Assembly (NCBI RefSeq): GCF_900103785.1
Contig: NZ_FNHE01000002.1
Span: forward strand, 496,001 to 560,000
Reading direction: 5' to 3'
DNA from: Geodermatophilus siccatus
Lineage (GTDB): Bacteria; Actinomycetota; Actinomycetes; Mycobacteriales; Geodermatophilaceae
Length of the DNA stretch: 64,000 bases
Shown here: one piece after another, positions 24,417 through 32,106 of the stretch
Layout of the letters: the number at the start of each line of letters is the position of its first letter
Numbering within the stretch: the stretch's first letter is position 1
Program-made: the position numbers and the translations under genes
The notes under the pieces: generated by a model
Told to the model about the DNA's origin: nothing
What the model saw: the letters and a program-made list of their open reading frames with translations, nothing else
Database searches by the model: none

Positions 24417-24504
24417 GGGCGGGCAGTCCTCGGAGGTGAGCAGGCGGGAACGGGATCCGGACGGCGGCGGTCGACGGGCAGCCCCGGGCAGGGCCGCACG
24501 ACGG

Positions 24505-24563
24505 CCGGACGGCGTCCGGGGCGGCGCGGGGAACGACGCGCCAGCGGCTGTGTGCCCCGGACG
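24505..24563 (-). other. mutually exclusive hairpins between the leader peptide and metN (attenuator-like)
   Basis: On the minus-strand RNA, the segment from 24563-24554 can pair with 24522-24513 (10 perfect base pairs, CGTCCGGGGC with its complement). Part of the second arm is also used by a local hairpin GTCCGG-GCC-CCGGAC type palindrome at 24505-24519 (arms 24505-24510 and 24514-24519). The two structures cannot form together. This is the arrangement expected for leader-peptide attenuation; the functional reading is inferred. Confidence 0.35.
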
Positions 24564-24595
24564 GCGGGGCGGCTACCGCGACGCGGCCCGGGTGG

Positions 24596-24670
24596 TCAGC
24601 GACACAGGGCCGCGGCGGTGCGGCACAGGTCGACGTGCCGGCGGGCCCACGTGGGCGCTGGGCCTGTCAT
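24596..24670 (-). CDS. cysteine-containing leader peptide upstream of metNIQ
   Basis: 24 residues: MTGPAPTWARRHVDLCRTAA followed by ALCR and TGA. The core RRHVDLxRxxxALCR matches the short actinobacterial leader peptides found upstream of sulfur-assimilation and methionine genes (often annotated as putative leader peptide). GGAGG lies 5 bp before the ATG at 24670; a longer form could start at 24682. The Shine-Dalgarno (24680-24676) overlaps the 3' strand of the riboswitch basal stem, so SAM binding could control its translation directly. The two Cys codons near the end suit ribosome stalling on cysteine limitation (inferred). Confidence 0.7.
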   Translation of the reverse strand: MTGPAPTWARRHVDLCRTAAALCR

Positions 24671-24678
24671 CGCGTCCT

Positions 24679-24767
24679 CCATCGGTCCTGGCAGTAGCAC
24701 CCTCGTCCGCCGGGGCGGGGGGTTGCTGCGGCGTCGTCGAGCCAGGTCTCTCGGCCGCTCCGGATGG
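24679..24767 (-). ncRNA. SAM-I (S-box) riboswitch controlling metNIQ
   Basis: The minus-strand RNA begins CCATCCGGAGCGGCCGAGAG and continues with the conserved core ACCTGGCTCGACGACGCCGC, then AGCAACC, a P3-like GC hairpin, GGTGCTACTGCCAGG and closes with CCGATGG. The P1 stem (CCATC with GATGG), the GAGxGGC-GAGAGA kink-turn region and the GCAACC and GGTGC elements are all in S-box order. It lies 262 bases before metN, with a leader peptide between. A -10-like TAGAGT is 12 bases upstream. S-box aptamers bind S-adenosylmethionine and repress methionine genes. Confidence 0.82.
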
Positions 24768-24779
24768 CGTTGCCCATCG

Positions 24780-24785
24780 ACTCTA
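24780..24785 (-). promoter_or_regulatory. -10 element for the metNIQ leader
   Basis: TAGAGT on the minus strand, placed so that transcription would start just before the riboswitch P1 stem (about 24773). It lies in the 230-bp divergent region shared with the urease-like operon. No clear -35. Confidence 0.35.
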
Positions 24786-24997
24786 CTGAGCCGACCGGCC
24801 CGACCGACACGCCGGACCTGCGACCTCGCCCACAGGCGGCGGGTCCGGCAGCACCCCGGGAGTCCCCCCGGTCGCGCGGCCGACCACGACCGGCGGGCGC
24901 GAGCGGATCCCGGCCGCACGCCGCGGATTGCCGTACGCCGAGGTCAGGAGCACCGTGGCGCTCGACACCTCCCACCGCACGGACCCCGGAGGCCGCG

Positions 24998-25576
24998 GTG
25001 CACCTGACCCCCCGCGAGCAGGAACGCCTGCTGCTCTTCAGCGCCGCCGAACTCGCCCGCCGGCGGCTGACCCGGGGCGCGCGCCTGGGCGCGACCGAGG
25101 CGATCGCCCTGGTCTGCGACGAGGTCCTGGAGATGGCCTGGGACGGGCTGCCGCTCCACGAGGTCGTCCGGCGGGCCCGGAGCGTGGTCGCGGCCGACCA
25201 GGTGCTGCCCGGGGTCGCCACCACGGTGCCCAGCGTGCAGGTGGAGGCGCTGTTCCCCCACGGCACGTCCCTGGTGCACGTGCCCGAGCCCTTCGGCCCG
25301 GCCGACCCGACCGGTCCGGGCGCCGTCCTCGCGCAGGACGGCGACGTCGAGCTGGCGCCGGGCCGGCTCCGGCGCACGGTCGAGGTCACCAACCGCAGCG
25401 ACCGCTCCGTGTGGATCTCCTCGCACTTCCCCCTGGAGGAGGTCAACCCGGCGGTCGAGCTCGACCGCGACGCGGTGCGTGGCTTCCGGCTCGACCTGCC
25501 GGCCGGGGTCAGCCGGGAGTTCCCGCCGGGCACCACCTCCGTCGTGCCCGTGGTGGCCCGCGGAGGTCAGCGGTGA
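24998..25576 (+). CDS. urease-like gamma-beta fusion subunit
   Basis: 192 residues from GTG 24998 (GGAGG 5 bp upstream). Residues 1-100 are urease gamma-like: HLTPREQERLLLFSAAELAR is nearly canonical, VQVEALFPHGTSLVHVPEPF its end. Residues 105-192 are urease beta-like: VEVTNRSDRSVWISSHFPLEEVNPAVELDR, where the canonical SHYHFFE is replaced by SHFPLEE, then GFRLDLPAGVSREFPPG. Gamma-beta fusions are known in some ureases. The middle is more divergent than in true ureases of actinobacteria. First gene of a four-gene operon with 4-bp overlaps. Confidence 0.8.
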   Translation: MHLTPREQERLLLFSAAELARRRLTRGARLGATEAIALVCDEVLEMAWDGLPLHEVVRRARSVVAADQVLPGVATTVPSVQVEALFPHGTSLVHVPEPFGPADPTGPGAVLAQDGDVELAPGRLRRTVEVTNRSDRSVWISSHFPLEEVNPAVELDRDAVRGFRLDLPAGVSREFPPGTTSVVPVVARGGQR

Positions 25577-27261
25577 GCCGCATCTCCCACGCCCGCTACG
25601 CCGGCCTCTACGGCCCCACCACCGGTGACCTGCTGCGCCTGGGCGACACCGACCTGTGGGTGCGCATCGAGGCCGACGACACCGAGCCCGGCGACGAGCT
25701 GCTCGGCGGCTGCGGCAAGACGGCCCGGGACGGGCTGCTCGTGACCGACCGCGCCCCCGGGGACAGCGCCCTGGACATGGTGGTGCTCGGCGTCGTGGTC
25801 GTCGACCCGCTGCTCGGGGTGCGCAAGACCAGCATCGGCGTCAAGGACGGCCGCATCGTCGGGATCGGCCGGGCCGGCAACCCGGACACCACCGACGGCG
25901 TCGAGCTGGTCGTCGACTCGCACACGGCGATGATCACCGGGGAGGGCCTCATCGCCACCCCGGGCGTCGTCGACTCCCACGTGCACCTGTCCAGCCCCGA
26001 GATCGCCCCCGCGGCCCTCGCCGCCGGGGTGACCTCGCTGGTGGGCATGGGCATCGGCGGTGTGTGGGACGTCGGCGCCAACCCCGCCGCGAACCTGCAC
26101 ACGCTCATCGAGGGGTGGCGGGACACCCCGCTCAACGCGGCCTTCCTCGCCCGGGGGTCCACGTCGTCCACCGAGCTGCTCGAGCGTGCCGTCCTCGCCG
26201 GGGCCGGAGGGTTCAAGATCCACGAGGACTGGGGCGCGACCCCGCGCATCGTGGACACCTGCCTCGGCGTGGCCGACGACGTGGACCTGCCCGTGGCCCT
26301 GCACACGGACACCCTCAACGAGTCCGGCGCCCTCGCCGACACGTTGTCGGCCACCCGCGGCCGGACGGTGCACGCCTACCACGTCGAGGGCGGTGGTGGG
26401 CACGCCGACCTGCTGCAGGTGGTGGGCGAGGCGCACGTCCTGACCTCCTCGACCACGCCGACGCTGCCGCTGACCGTCGCGACGGTCGACGAGCTGCTGC
26501 CCATGACGCTGACCGTCCACCGCGGGTCCCGCGGCATCGACAGCGACGTCTCCATCGCCACGAGCCGCGTGCGCGAGCACGGCATCGCCGCGGAGAACGC
26601 CCTGCACGACCTGGGCGCCATCAGCATCGTGAACTCCGACTCGATGGGCATGGGCCGGATCGCGGAGACCGCCCGGCGCACCTGGCAGCTGGCCCACGTG
26701 CAGGCGCACCTGGCCGGTCAGGCCGGGCCGGGGCACGTCAACAACGAGCGGGTGCTCCGCTACCTGGCCAAGACCACCGTCAACCCGGCCATCGCCCACG
26801 GCATGGCGCACGAGGTGGGCTCCCTGACGCCCGGGCGGCTCGCGGACGTCGTGCTGTGGCACCCGGCCACCTTCGGGACCGCACCGGAGCTGGTCCTCAA
26901 GTCCGGCTTCGTCGCGTGGGGGACCTCGGGGTCCGGCTCGGGCTCCACCCGGCTGACCCAGCCGCGCGTGCTGCGGCCGTACTTCGGCGGCCTCGGGGCC
27001 GCGCCGCGCCGGCTCTCGCGGGTGTTCGTCTCCGAGCAGTGCCTCGCGGACGCCGACGCACGCAGGGCGCTGCCCGAGGGCGTGCGCTACGCCGCCATCC
27101 GCGCGAGCCGGGGCCTGACCAGCGCGGACATGGTCGCCAACACCGCCCTGCCCGCGGTGGCCGTGCCGACGGAGCCGGGTCCCGTCCTCGTGGACGGGCG
27201 TCCCGTGCCCGTGCACCGCGTGACCGACCTGCCCCTCACCCGCCTGCACCACCTGGCCTGA
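25573..27261 (+). CDS. urease alpha-like amidohydrolase
   Basis: 562 residues from GTG 25573, overlapping the previous stop. It aligns along its whole length with UreC (about 567): RYAGLYGPTTGDLLRLGDTD, NPAIAHGMAHEVGSLTPGRLADVV. By my codon count the nickel ligands are all kept: His136, His138, the carbamylatable Lys215 (GFKIHEDWG), His244 (HTDTLNESG), His270 (YHVEGGGGH) and Asp356 (NSDSMGMGR); the active-site His316 is present too. The mobile-flap Cys of urease is Val here, and the Thr/Cys-rich stretch after the first His pair (NATTCTPG in ureases) is replaced. No ureDEFG genes are in the window. Probably a dinuclear-metal hydrolase on urea or a urea-like amide; I would not call it urease outright. 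Confidence 0.82.
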   Translation: MSRISHARYAGLYGPTTGDLLRLGDTDLWVRIEADDTEPGDELLGGCGKTARDGLLVTDRAPGDSALDMVVLGVVVVDPLLGVRKTSIGVKDGRIVGIGRAGNPDTTDGVELVVDSHTAMITGEGLIATPGVVDSHVHLSSPEIAPAALAAGVTSLVGMGIGGVWDVGANPAANLHTLIEGWRDTPLNAAFLARGSTSSTELLERAVLAGAGGFKIHEDWGATPRIVDTCLGVADDVDLPVALHTDTLNESGALADTLSATRGRTVHAYHVEGGGGHADLLQVVGEAHVLTSSTTPTLPLTVATVDELLPMTLTVHRGSRGIDSDVSIATSRVREHGIAAENALHDLGAISIVNSDSMGMGRIAETARRTWQLAHVQAHLAGQAGPGHVNNERVLRYLAKTTVNPAIAHGMAHEVGSLTPGRLADVVLWHPATFGTAPELVLKSGFVAWGTSGSGSGSTRLTQPRVLRPYFGGLGAAPRRLSRVFVSEQCLADADARRALPEGVRYAAIRASRGLTSADMVANTALPAVAVPTEPGPVLVDGRPVPVHRVTDLPLTRLHHLA

Positions 27262-27272
27262 ACGGAGCGACC

Positions 27273-28946
27273 GTGCTGGACATGCTGCTACGGGACGTCC
27301 GCGTGCACACCGTCGACGACGCCCGACCGACGGCGTCGGCGATCGGCGTCCTCGGCGGTCGGGTCGTGGGCCTGGACGAGGAGGTCGTGGACCTGCCCGC
27401 CCGGACGGTCGTCGAGGGCCAGGGTGCCGTGGTGGTCCCCGGCTTCGGGGACGCGCACAACCACATGGCCTGGTTCGGCCAGTCGCTGGGCGAGATCGAC
27501 CTGTCCGCGACGACCAGCCTGGCCGGCGTCGAGGAGGCCGTGGCCCGGGACGCCGCACGCCTCCCCGCGGACGCGTGGGTCGTCGGCTCCGGCTACGACG
27601 ACACGGTCATGGGCGCCCACCCCGACCGCTCCCTGCTGGACCGGGCCGGCGGTGGCCGCCCGGTGTGGCTGAAGCACCGCTCGGGCCACATGAGCGCGGT
27701 GAGCAGCGAGGTGCTGCGACGCTGCGGTGTCCTGGACGGCCGCGCCGAGGAGCCGGAGGGCGGTGTCGTCGTCCGCGACGGGTCCGGCGAGCCCACGGGG
27801 CTGCTCCAGGAGCGCGCGCAGGCGCTCGTCGACGACCTGGTGAAGCCGTACCCGGTGGAGGAGGTGGCGACGGCGCTCGGCCGGGCGAGCGAGGTCTACG
27901 CCGCGGAGGGGCTGACCCACGTCGTCGAGGCCGGCATCGGCCTGGGCCTGCTGGGCCGCACGCCGGTGGAGGCGGCCGCCTACCAGGTCGCCCGGGACCG
28001 GGGGTTGCTGCGCACCCGCGTCGAGCTGATGGTCGCCGGCGACACCCTGCACCGCCTCCGGGCGCACCCCGCCGACGGCATCGACGTGGGGCTCGACCTC
28101 GGGCTGCGCACCGGTTTCGGCGACGACCGGCTGCGGCTGGGGCCCATGAAGATCTGGCTGGACGGGTCGTTGATCGGGCGCACGGCCGCGCTGTCCGAAC
28201 CCTTCTGCGACCACGGGACCGCGGTGTTCCAGGACGATCCGGACGTCATGCGCCGCCTCGTCGTCGACGCGCACCGCGCCGGGTGGCGGGTGGCCGCGCA
28301 CGCCATCGGCGACGACGCCGTGGAGCTGGCGCTGGACGCGTTCGCCGAGGCGGCCCGGGTGCACCCGCGCGCCGACGTCCGCCACCGCGTCGAGCACGCC
28401 GGCCTGGTCCGTCCGGACCAGCTCGCCCGCTTCGGCGAGCTGGGCGTGGTACCCGTCCCGCAGCCGCGCTTCCTGTACGCGATCGGGGACACCATGGCCG
28501 CCGCGGTGGGGCCCCGGCGCGTGGACTGGCTCTACCGGCACCGCTCGTTCCTGGACGCCGGACTGCGGGTGCCCGGCAGCTCCGACCGGCCGGTCGCCCC
28601 CGGTGCCCCGCTGCTCGGCATGCAGTCCATGGTCGAGCGCCTGTCGTCCGGCGGGGTCCTGTTGGGGGCGGACGAGCGGGTGAGCGCCGCCCAGGCGCTG
28701 CGGGCCTACACCCTGGACGAGGCCTGGGCCAGCCACGACGAGCAGACCCGTGGCAGCCTCGCCCGCGGCAAGCTCGCCGACCTGGTGCTGCTGGACGACG
28801 ACCCGCTGCGCGTCGATGCCGACCGGATCGGCGCCATCGGCGTCCTGGCGACGCTGCTCGCCGGGGCGCCCGTGCACGACACCGGCCTGTTCGCGGGCCG
28901 GGACCTCCCGGCACCGACCACCACACCCGAGGGAGCGCAGGCATGA
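27273..28946 (+). CDS. YtcJ-like metal-dependent amidohydrolase
   Basis: 557 residues from GTG 27273 (GGAG 5 bp upstream; ATG 27282 is possible). Amidohydrolase_3 family: GFGDAHNHMAWFG carries the first metal His pair, VWLKHRSGHMSAVS a second block, GWRVAAHAIGDDAV a metal His, RHRVEHAGLV another, and PGSSDRPVAPGAPL the Asp. Family members hydrolyse amides, N-formyl groups or cyclic ureides. It starts 11 bp after the urease-like alpha gene, and its stop overlaps the transporter start, so it probably acts on the same imported compound. Confidence 0.85.
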   Translation: MLDMLLRDVRVHTVDDARPTASAIGVLGGRVVGLDEEVVDLPARTVVEGQGAVVVPGFGDAHNHMAWFGQSLGEIDLSATTSLAGVEEAVARDAARLPADAWVVGSGYDDTVMGAHPDRSLLDRAGGGRPVWLKHRSGHMSAVSSEVLRRCGVLDGRAEEPEGGVVVRDGSGEPTGLLQERAQALVDDLVKPYPVEEVATALGRASEVYAAEGLTHVVEAGIGLGLLGRTPVEAAAYQVARDRGLLRTRVELMVAGDTLHRLRAHPADGIDVGLDLGLRTGFGDDRLRLGPMKIWLDGSLIGRTAALSEPFCDHGTAVFQDDPDVMRRLVVDAHRAGWRVAAHAIGDDAVELALDAFAEAARVHPRADVRHRVEHAGLVRPDQLARFGELGVVPVPQPRFLYAIGDTMAAAVGPRRVDWLYRHRSFLDAGLRVPGSSDRPVAPGAPLLGMQSMVERLSSGGVLLGADERVSAAQALRAYTLDEAWASHDEQTRGSLARGKLADLVLLDDDPLRVDADRIGAIGVLATLLAGAPVHDTGLFAGRDLPAPTTTPEGAQA

Positions 28947-30292
28947 CCGACCCGACCGCCTCGTCACCGGGCACGGCGAGGACCTCCGCCACCGTGGGCG
29001 CGCCCGTCCACGTCAGCGCCCAGGACGCCCGCCGCGTCGCCTTCGCGGCCTTCGTCGGCACGGCCCTCGAGTGGTACGACTACTTCCTGTTCGGCACCGC
29101 CGCCGCCCTGGTCTTCAACCGGCTGTACTTCAGCACGCTGGACCCCGCGGCGGCGACGCTGGCGTCCTTCGCCACCTTCGGCGTCGGCTTCGTCGCCCGC
29201 CCCGTGGGCGCGGTCGTCTTCGGCGCCGTCGGCGACCGCATCGGCCGCCGTCCCGCCCTGCTGATCACGGTCGTCCTGATCGGCGCGGCGACCGGCCTGA
29301 TCGGTCTGCTGCCGGACTACACCGCCATCGGCGTCGCCGCGCCGACCCTGCTGGTGCTGCTGCGCCTCGCGCAGGGCGTGGCCGTCGGCGGCGAGTGGGG
29401 CGGCGCGGTCACCCTGGCCGTCGAGCACGCCCCGCCGGACCAGCGCGGCCGCTACGCCGCGCTGCCGCAGCTCGGCTCCCCGGTGGGCACGCTGATGTCA
29501 TCGGGGGCGTTCGCCCTGGTCCTGCTGCTGACCGACGCCACGTTCGACTCGTGGGGGTGGCGCCTGCCCTTCCTCGCGGCCTTCCCCCTGCTCGTCGTCG
29601 CCTTCTACATCCGCCGCCGCGTCGAGGAGTCGCCGGTCTTCGACCAGATGCTCGCCCAGGAGGCCGACCGGCCCAAGATCCCGGCCGGTGAGGTCTTCAC
29701 CCACGCCTGGGTCCGCCTGGTCGTCGCCATCGCCGCGGCGTTCCTCGGCGTCGGCGGGTTCTACGTGCTGACCACGTTCGCGATCAGCTACGGCGTCGAC
29801 ACCCTGGGCCTGTCCCGCAGCCTCATGGTCAACGCCACGCTGGTGGCCGCCGTGGTTGAGATGGCCGTCATCGTCCTGTTCGGGCGGATCGCCGACCGGC
29901 TCGGCCCGGGGCGGGTGACGCTCTGGGGCGGGCTGGCCAGCGCGGTCCTGGCGCTACCGGTCTTCGCCCTGCTGACGACGCGCTCGCCCGTCGCCGTCGT
30001 GCTCGCCATCTCGGTCGGGATCGCCGCGCTCTCCGTGGCGTACGCCGTCACCGGGGCCCTGCTGGCCGAGCTGTTCCCCGCCCGGTACCGCTACAGCGGG
30101 GTGGCACTGGCCTACAACATCGCGGGCGCGCTCAGCGGGTTCCTCCCCTTCATCGCGACCGCCATGACCAGCAGCATCGGCGACGACCCGTGGGTGCCCG
30201 CGACCCTGCTGATCGCCGTGTCGCTCGTCACCGCCGTCGGCGGGTTCGTGGGTGAGCGCATGCGCGTGCGCGACGAGGTGGTCGTGGACTGA
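28943..30292 (+). CDS. MHS-family (ProP-like) MFS transporter
   Basis: 449 residues from ATG 28943 (ATGA overlap). GTALEWYDYFLFGTAAALVF in the first helix and GAVGDRIGRRPALLITV in the following loop are diagnostic of the metabolite:H+ symporter group, as is LRLAQGVAVGGEWGGAVTLA. Twelve transmembrane helices. MHS members import small polar organic compounds, often acids or betaines. As the last gene of the operon it should bring in the substrate of the urease-like and YtcJ-like hydrolases. Confidence 0.9.
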   Translation: MTDPTASSPGTARTSATVGAPVHVSAQDARRVAFAAFVGTALEWYDYFLFGTAAALVFNRLYFSTLDPAAATLASFATFGVGFVARPVGAVVFGAVGDRIGRRPALLITVVLIGAATGLIGLLPDYTAIGVAAPTLLVLLRLAQGVAVGGEWGGAVTLAVEHAPPDQRGRYAALPQLGSPVGTLMSSGAFALVLLLTDATFDSWGWRLPFLAAFPLLVVAFYIRRRVEESPVFDQMLAQEADRPKIPAGEVFTHAWVRLVVAIAAAFLGVGGFYVLTTFAISYGVDTLGLSRSLMVNATLVAAVVEMAVIVLFGRIADRLGPGRVTLWGGLASAVLALPVFALLTTRSPVAVVLAISVGIAALSVAYAVTGALLAELFPARYRYSGVALAYNIAGALSGFLPFIATAMTSSIGDDPWVPATLLIAVSLVTAVGGFVGERMRVRDEVVVD

Positions 30293-30369
30293 GATCCGTC
30301 GCCCGACGGTGGCGGGAGCGGGCGGGTCGGCTGCACGTGCGGCTGCCGGTGGAGGCGCTGGGCCGCCGT

Positions 30370-30500
30370 CCACGGGCAGGGACCACGCCGGTGAGCCAGC
30401 CGGCCACGTCGCTGGCCAGGAACCGCACCGGCGGCGCGACGTCCTCGGCGGGGAACGCCGCGGCGCGCTCGGCCGGGCACCCCTCCAGCGGCTGCTCGAG
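30370..30500 (-). pseudogene. C-terminal fragment of a short-chain dehydrogenase
   Basis: Minus-strand residues PAEDVAPPVRFLASDVAGWL, then TGVV, match the conserved SDR C-terminus (PEDVAxAVxFLASDxAGWITG). Nothing else of an SDR is present around it. It is the only coding-like signal in the 299-bp gap between the MHS transporter and the HD-domain gene. Confidence 0.5.
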
Positions 30501-30591
30501 GCGGTCCTCCCGGCGGCCGGTGACCGCGACCGCCCTGTGCCCCGCGGCCGGCTGCTGCAGCCGTGTCACACCCAGCGCCTAGCCTCGGAGC

Positions 30592-31101
30592 GTGGGGTTC
30601 ACCGTTCCCGACGCGCACCTGCTGGCGCTGCACGCGCACCAGGGCCAGGTCGACAAGCAGGGCCGCGACTACTACCTCGCCCACCTGCGGCCGATCGCCG
30701 AGGCCCTGCGCCCCCACGGTCCGCACGCCGAGATGGCCGGCGCGCTGCACGACATCGTCGAGGACACCCGCGACCACCCCGACCCCACCCGGCGCTACGA
30801 CCTCGACCGCCTCCGCTCCCTCGGCGTCCCGGAGGTCGTGGTCGAGGCGATCGACGCGGTCACCCGGCGCCCCGGCGAGCCCTACATCGCCGGCCTGATC
30901 CGCCGGGCCGCGGCGCACCCGCTCGGCCGGCTGGTCAAGCTGGCCGACAACGCGCACAACCTCGCCTCGAACGCCGAGCTGGCGCGGGTCGACCCCGACA
31001 AGGCGCGCAGTCTGCGCGAGGGCCGCTACCGCCCGGCCCGCCGGATCCTGCTGGCCGCCGAGGCCGCCGACACCCGCTCCGGACGCCGCGTCCTCGTCTG
31101 A
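30592..31101 (+). CDS. HD-domain phosphohydrolase, small alarmone hydrolase-like
   Basis: 169 residues from GTG 30592. The layout HAHQGQVDKQGRDYYLAHL followed by AGALHDIVEDT and, later, RLVKLADNAHNLASN resembles the single-domain (p)ppGpp hydrolases of the RelA/MESH1 HD type (HxxQ, HDxxED, K-AD-H-N). The canonical KRxxGxPYxxHP is here KQGRDYYLAHL, so the substrate may differ. A -10-like TAGCCT ends 6 bp before the GTG and no Shine-Dalgarno is visible, so the mRNA is probably leaderless. Predicted cytoplasmic. Confidence 0.7.
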   Translation: MGFTVPDAHLLALHAHQGQVDKQGRDYYLAHLRPIAEALRPHGPHAEMAGALHDIVEDTRDHPDPTRRYDLDRLRSLGVPEVVVEAIDAVTRRPGEPYIAGLIRRAAAHPLGRLVKLADNAHNLASNAELARVDPDKARSLREGRYRPARRILLAAEAADTRSGRRVLV

Positions 31102-31167
31102 CCCGGTCCGCCACCTCGCAGGGTCCCGCGCCGAGCCCGCGAGGCGTGGGGGGAGAGGTGGCCCCCT

Positions 31168-32106
31168 TCAGCGGTGGAAGAACAGCCGGATGGCGGTGCC
31201 CGCCGGGTGGGAGTCGACGGCCGCGTCGTCGGCCAGGCTCCACGCCAGCCACATGCCCCGGCCGCCGTCGGGGCCCACGGGAGGCGGGACGTAGCCGAGG
31301 GTCTCGTCCGGCAGCCCCGGCCCGGAGTCGGCGACCTCGACGACGAGGGTGTCCCCGTCGGTCCAGGACGACACCTCGGCGAAGGCCGCCACGCGCAGCG
31401 CGTTGACCACCAGTTCGTGGGCGGCCTGGACGACGTCGCCGACACGCGCCGGCCACCAGCCGAGCGCCGCTGCCGACACGGTGCGGCGCGCCTCCCGAGG
31501 CGTCGTCAGCACCGCGACGGACGCGCGCGCCGGCCGCTGGGCCCAGACCGGGTGCACCGACCGGATGAACTGCTCCGGGCCCTCGTAGGCCGGCTCCGGG
31601 ACCGGAGCGGAGCCACCCCAGGTGAGCGGGTGGGTGCGCGCCACCGCGTCGAGGACCGACGCCGGGAGCCGCTGCCGGTCGTGCAGGCACAGGCTGTAGT
31701 AGGGCAGGTCGGCGTAGCAGCGGTTGGCGACGGCCTCGAACCGGCTCCACTCCCGCCCGTCGTCGCGGGCCAGCCAGGTCGGCTCCGCGGCGAGCCGCCA
31801 GGTCGGCGCCACGGCCTGCAGGGCGCGGAGGTCGCGGTCGTAGGCGTGCAGGGTGCGGTGCCCGCCCTGCCACCAGGTCTCCGCGGCGGCGAAGGTCGCC
31901 AGGCGGCGCACGTCCGCGCCGAGCTCCTGGGTGAGCAGCGTCCGGACCCGCTCGCCGGCGACGACGAGCACCGGCTCCCCGCGGGACAACCCCTCCACCG
32001 CGAACGGGACGACCCGGTCGACGAGCTCCTGGTCGGCGCTGAACGCGAAGGCCTCGTGGGCGAAGCTCCTCCCGTCCCAGTCGCCGGTCGGGCGGACTCG
32101 GCTCAC
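31168..32106 (-). CDS. MEDS-domain sensor with C-terminal anti-sigma-type ATPase domain
   Basis: 312 residues from GTG 32106, overlapping the stop of the upstream gene (GTGA). Residues 1-180 are a MEDS (DcmR sensory) domain (ELVDRVVPFAVEGLSRGEPVLVV). Residues 190-312 are a GHKL ATPase of the RsbW anti-sigma type: VVQAAHELVVNALRVAAF (N box), VVEVADSGPGLPDE (G1 box) and GRGMWLAWSLAD (G2 box). With the neighbouring MEDS-STAS protein it forms a likely switch pair in which the ATPase phosphorylates or binds the STAS domain. The controlled sigma factor is not adjacent. Confidence 0.82.
   Translation of the reverse strand: MSRVRPTGDWDGRSFAHEAFAFSADQELVDRVVPFAVEGLSRGEPVLVVAGERVRTLLTQELGADVRRLATFAAAETWWQGGHRTLHAYDRDLRALQAVAPTWRLAAEPTWLARDDGREWSRFEAVANRCYADLPYYSLCLHDRQRLPASVLDAVARTHPLTWGGSAPVPEPAYEGPEQFIRSVHPVWAQRPARASVAVLTTPREARRTVSAAALGWWPARVGDVVQAAHELVVNALRVAAFAEVSSWTDGDTLVVEVADSGPGLPDETLGYVPPPVGPDGGRGMWLAWSLADDAAVDSHPAGTAIRLFFHR

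Noticed and set aside
25573..27261. Annotating the alpha subunit plainly as urease (ureC)
   Set aside because: The metal ligands are present, but the flap Cys is missing, several conserved blocks are altered and no accessory genes are nearby. Urease-like is the safer term.
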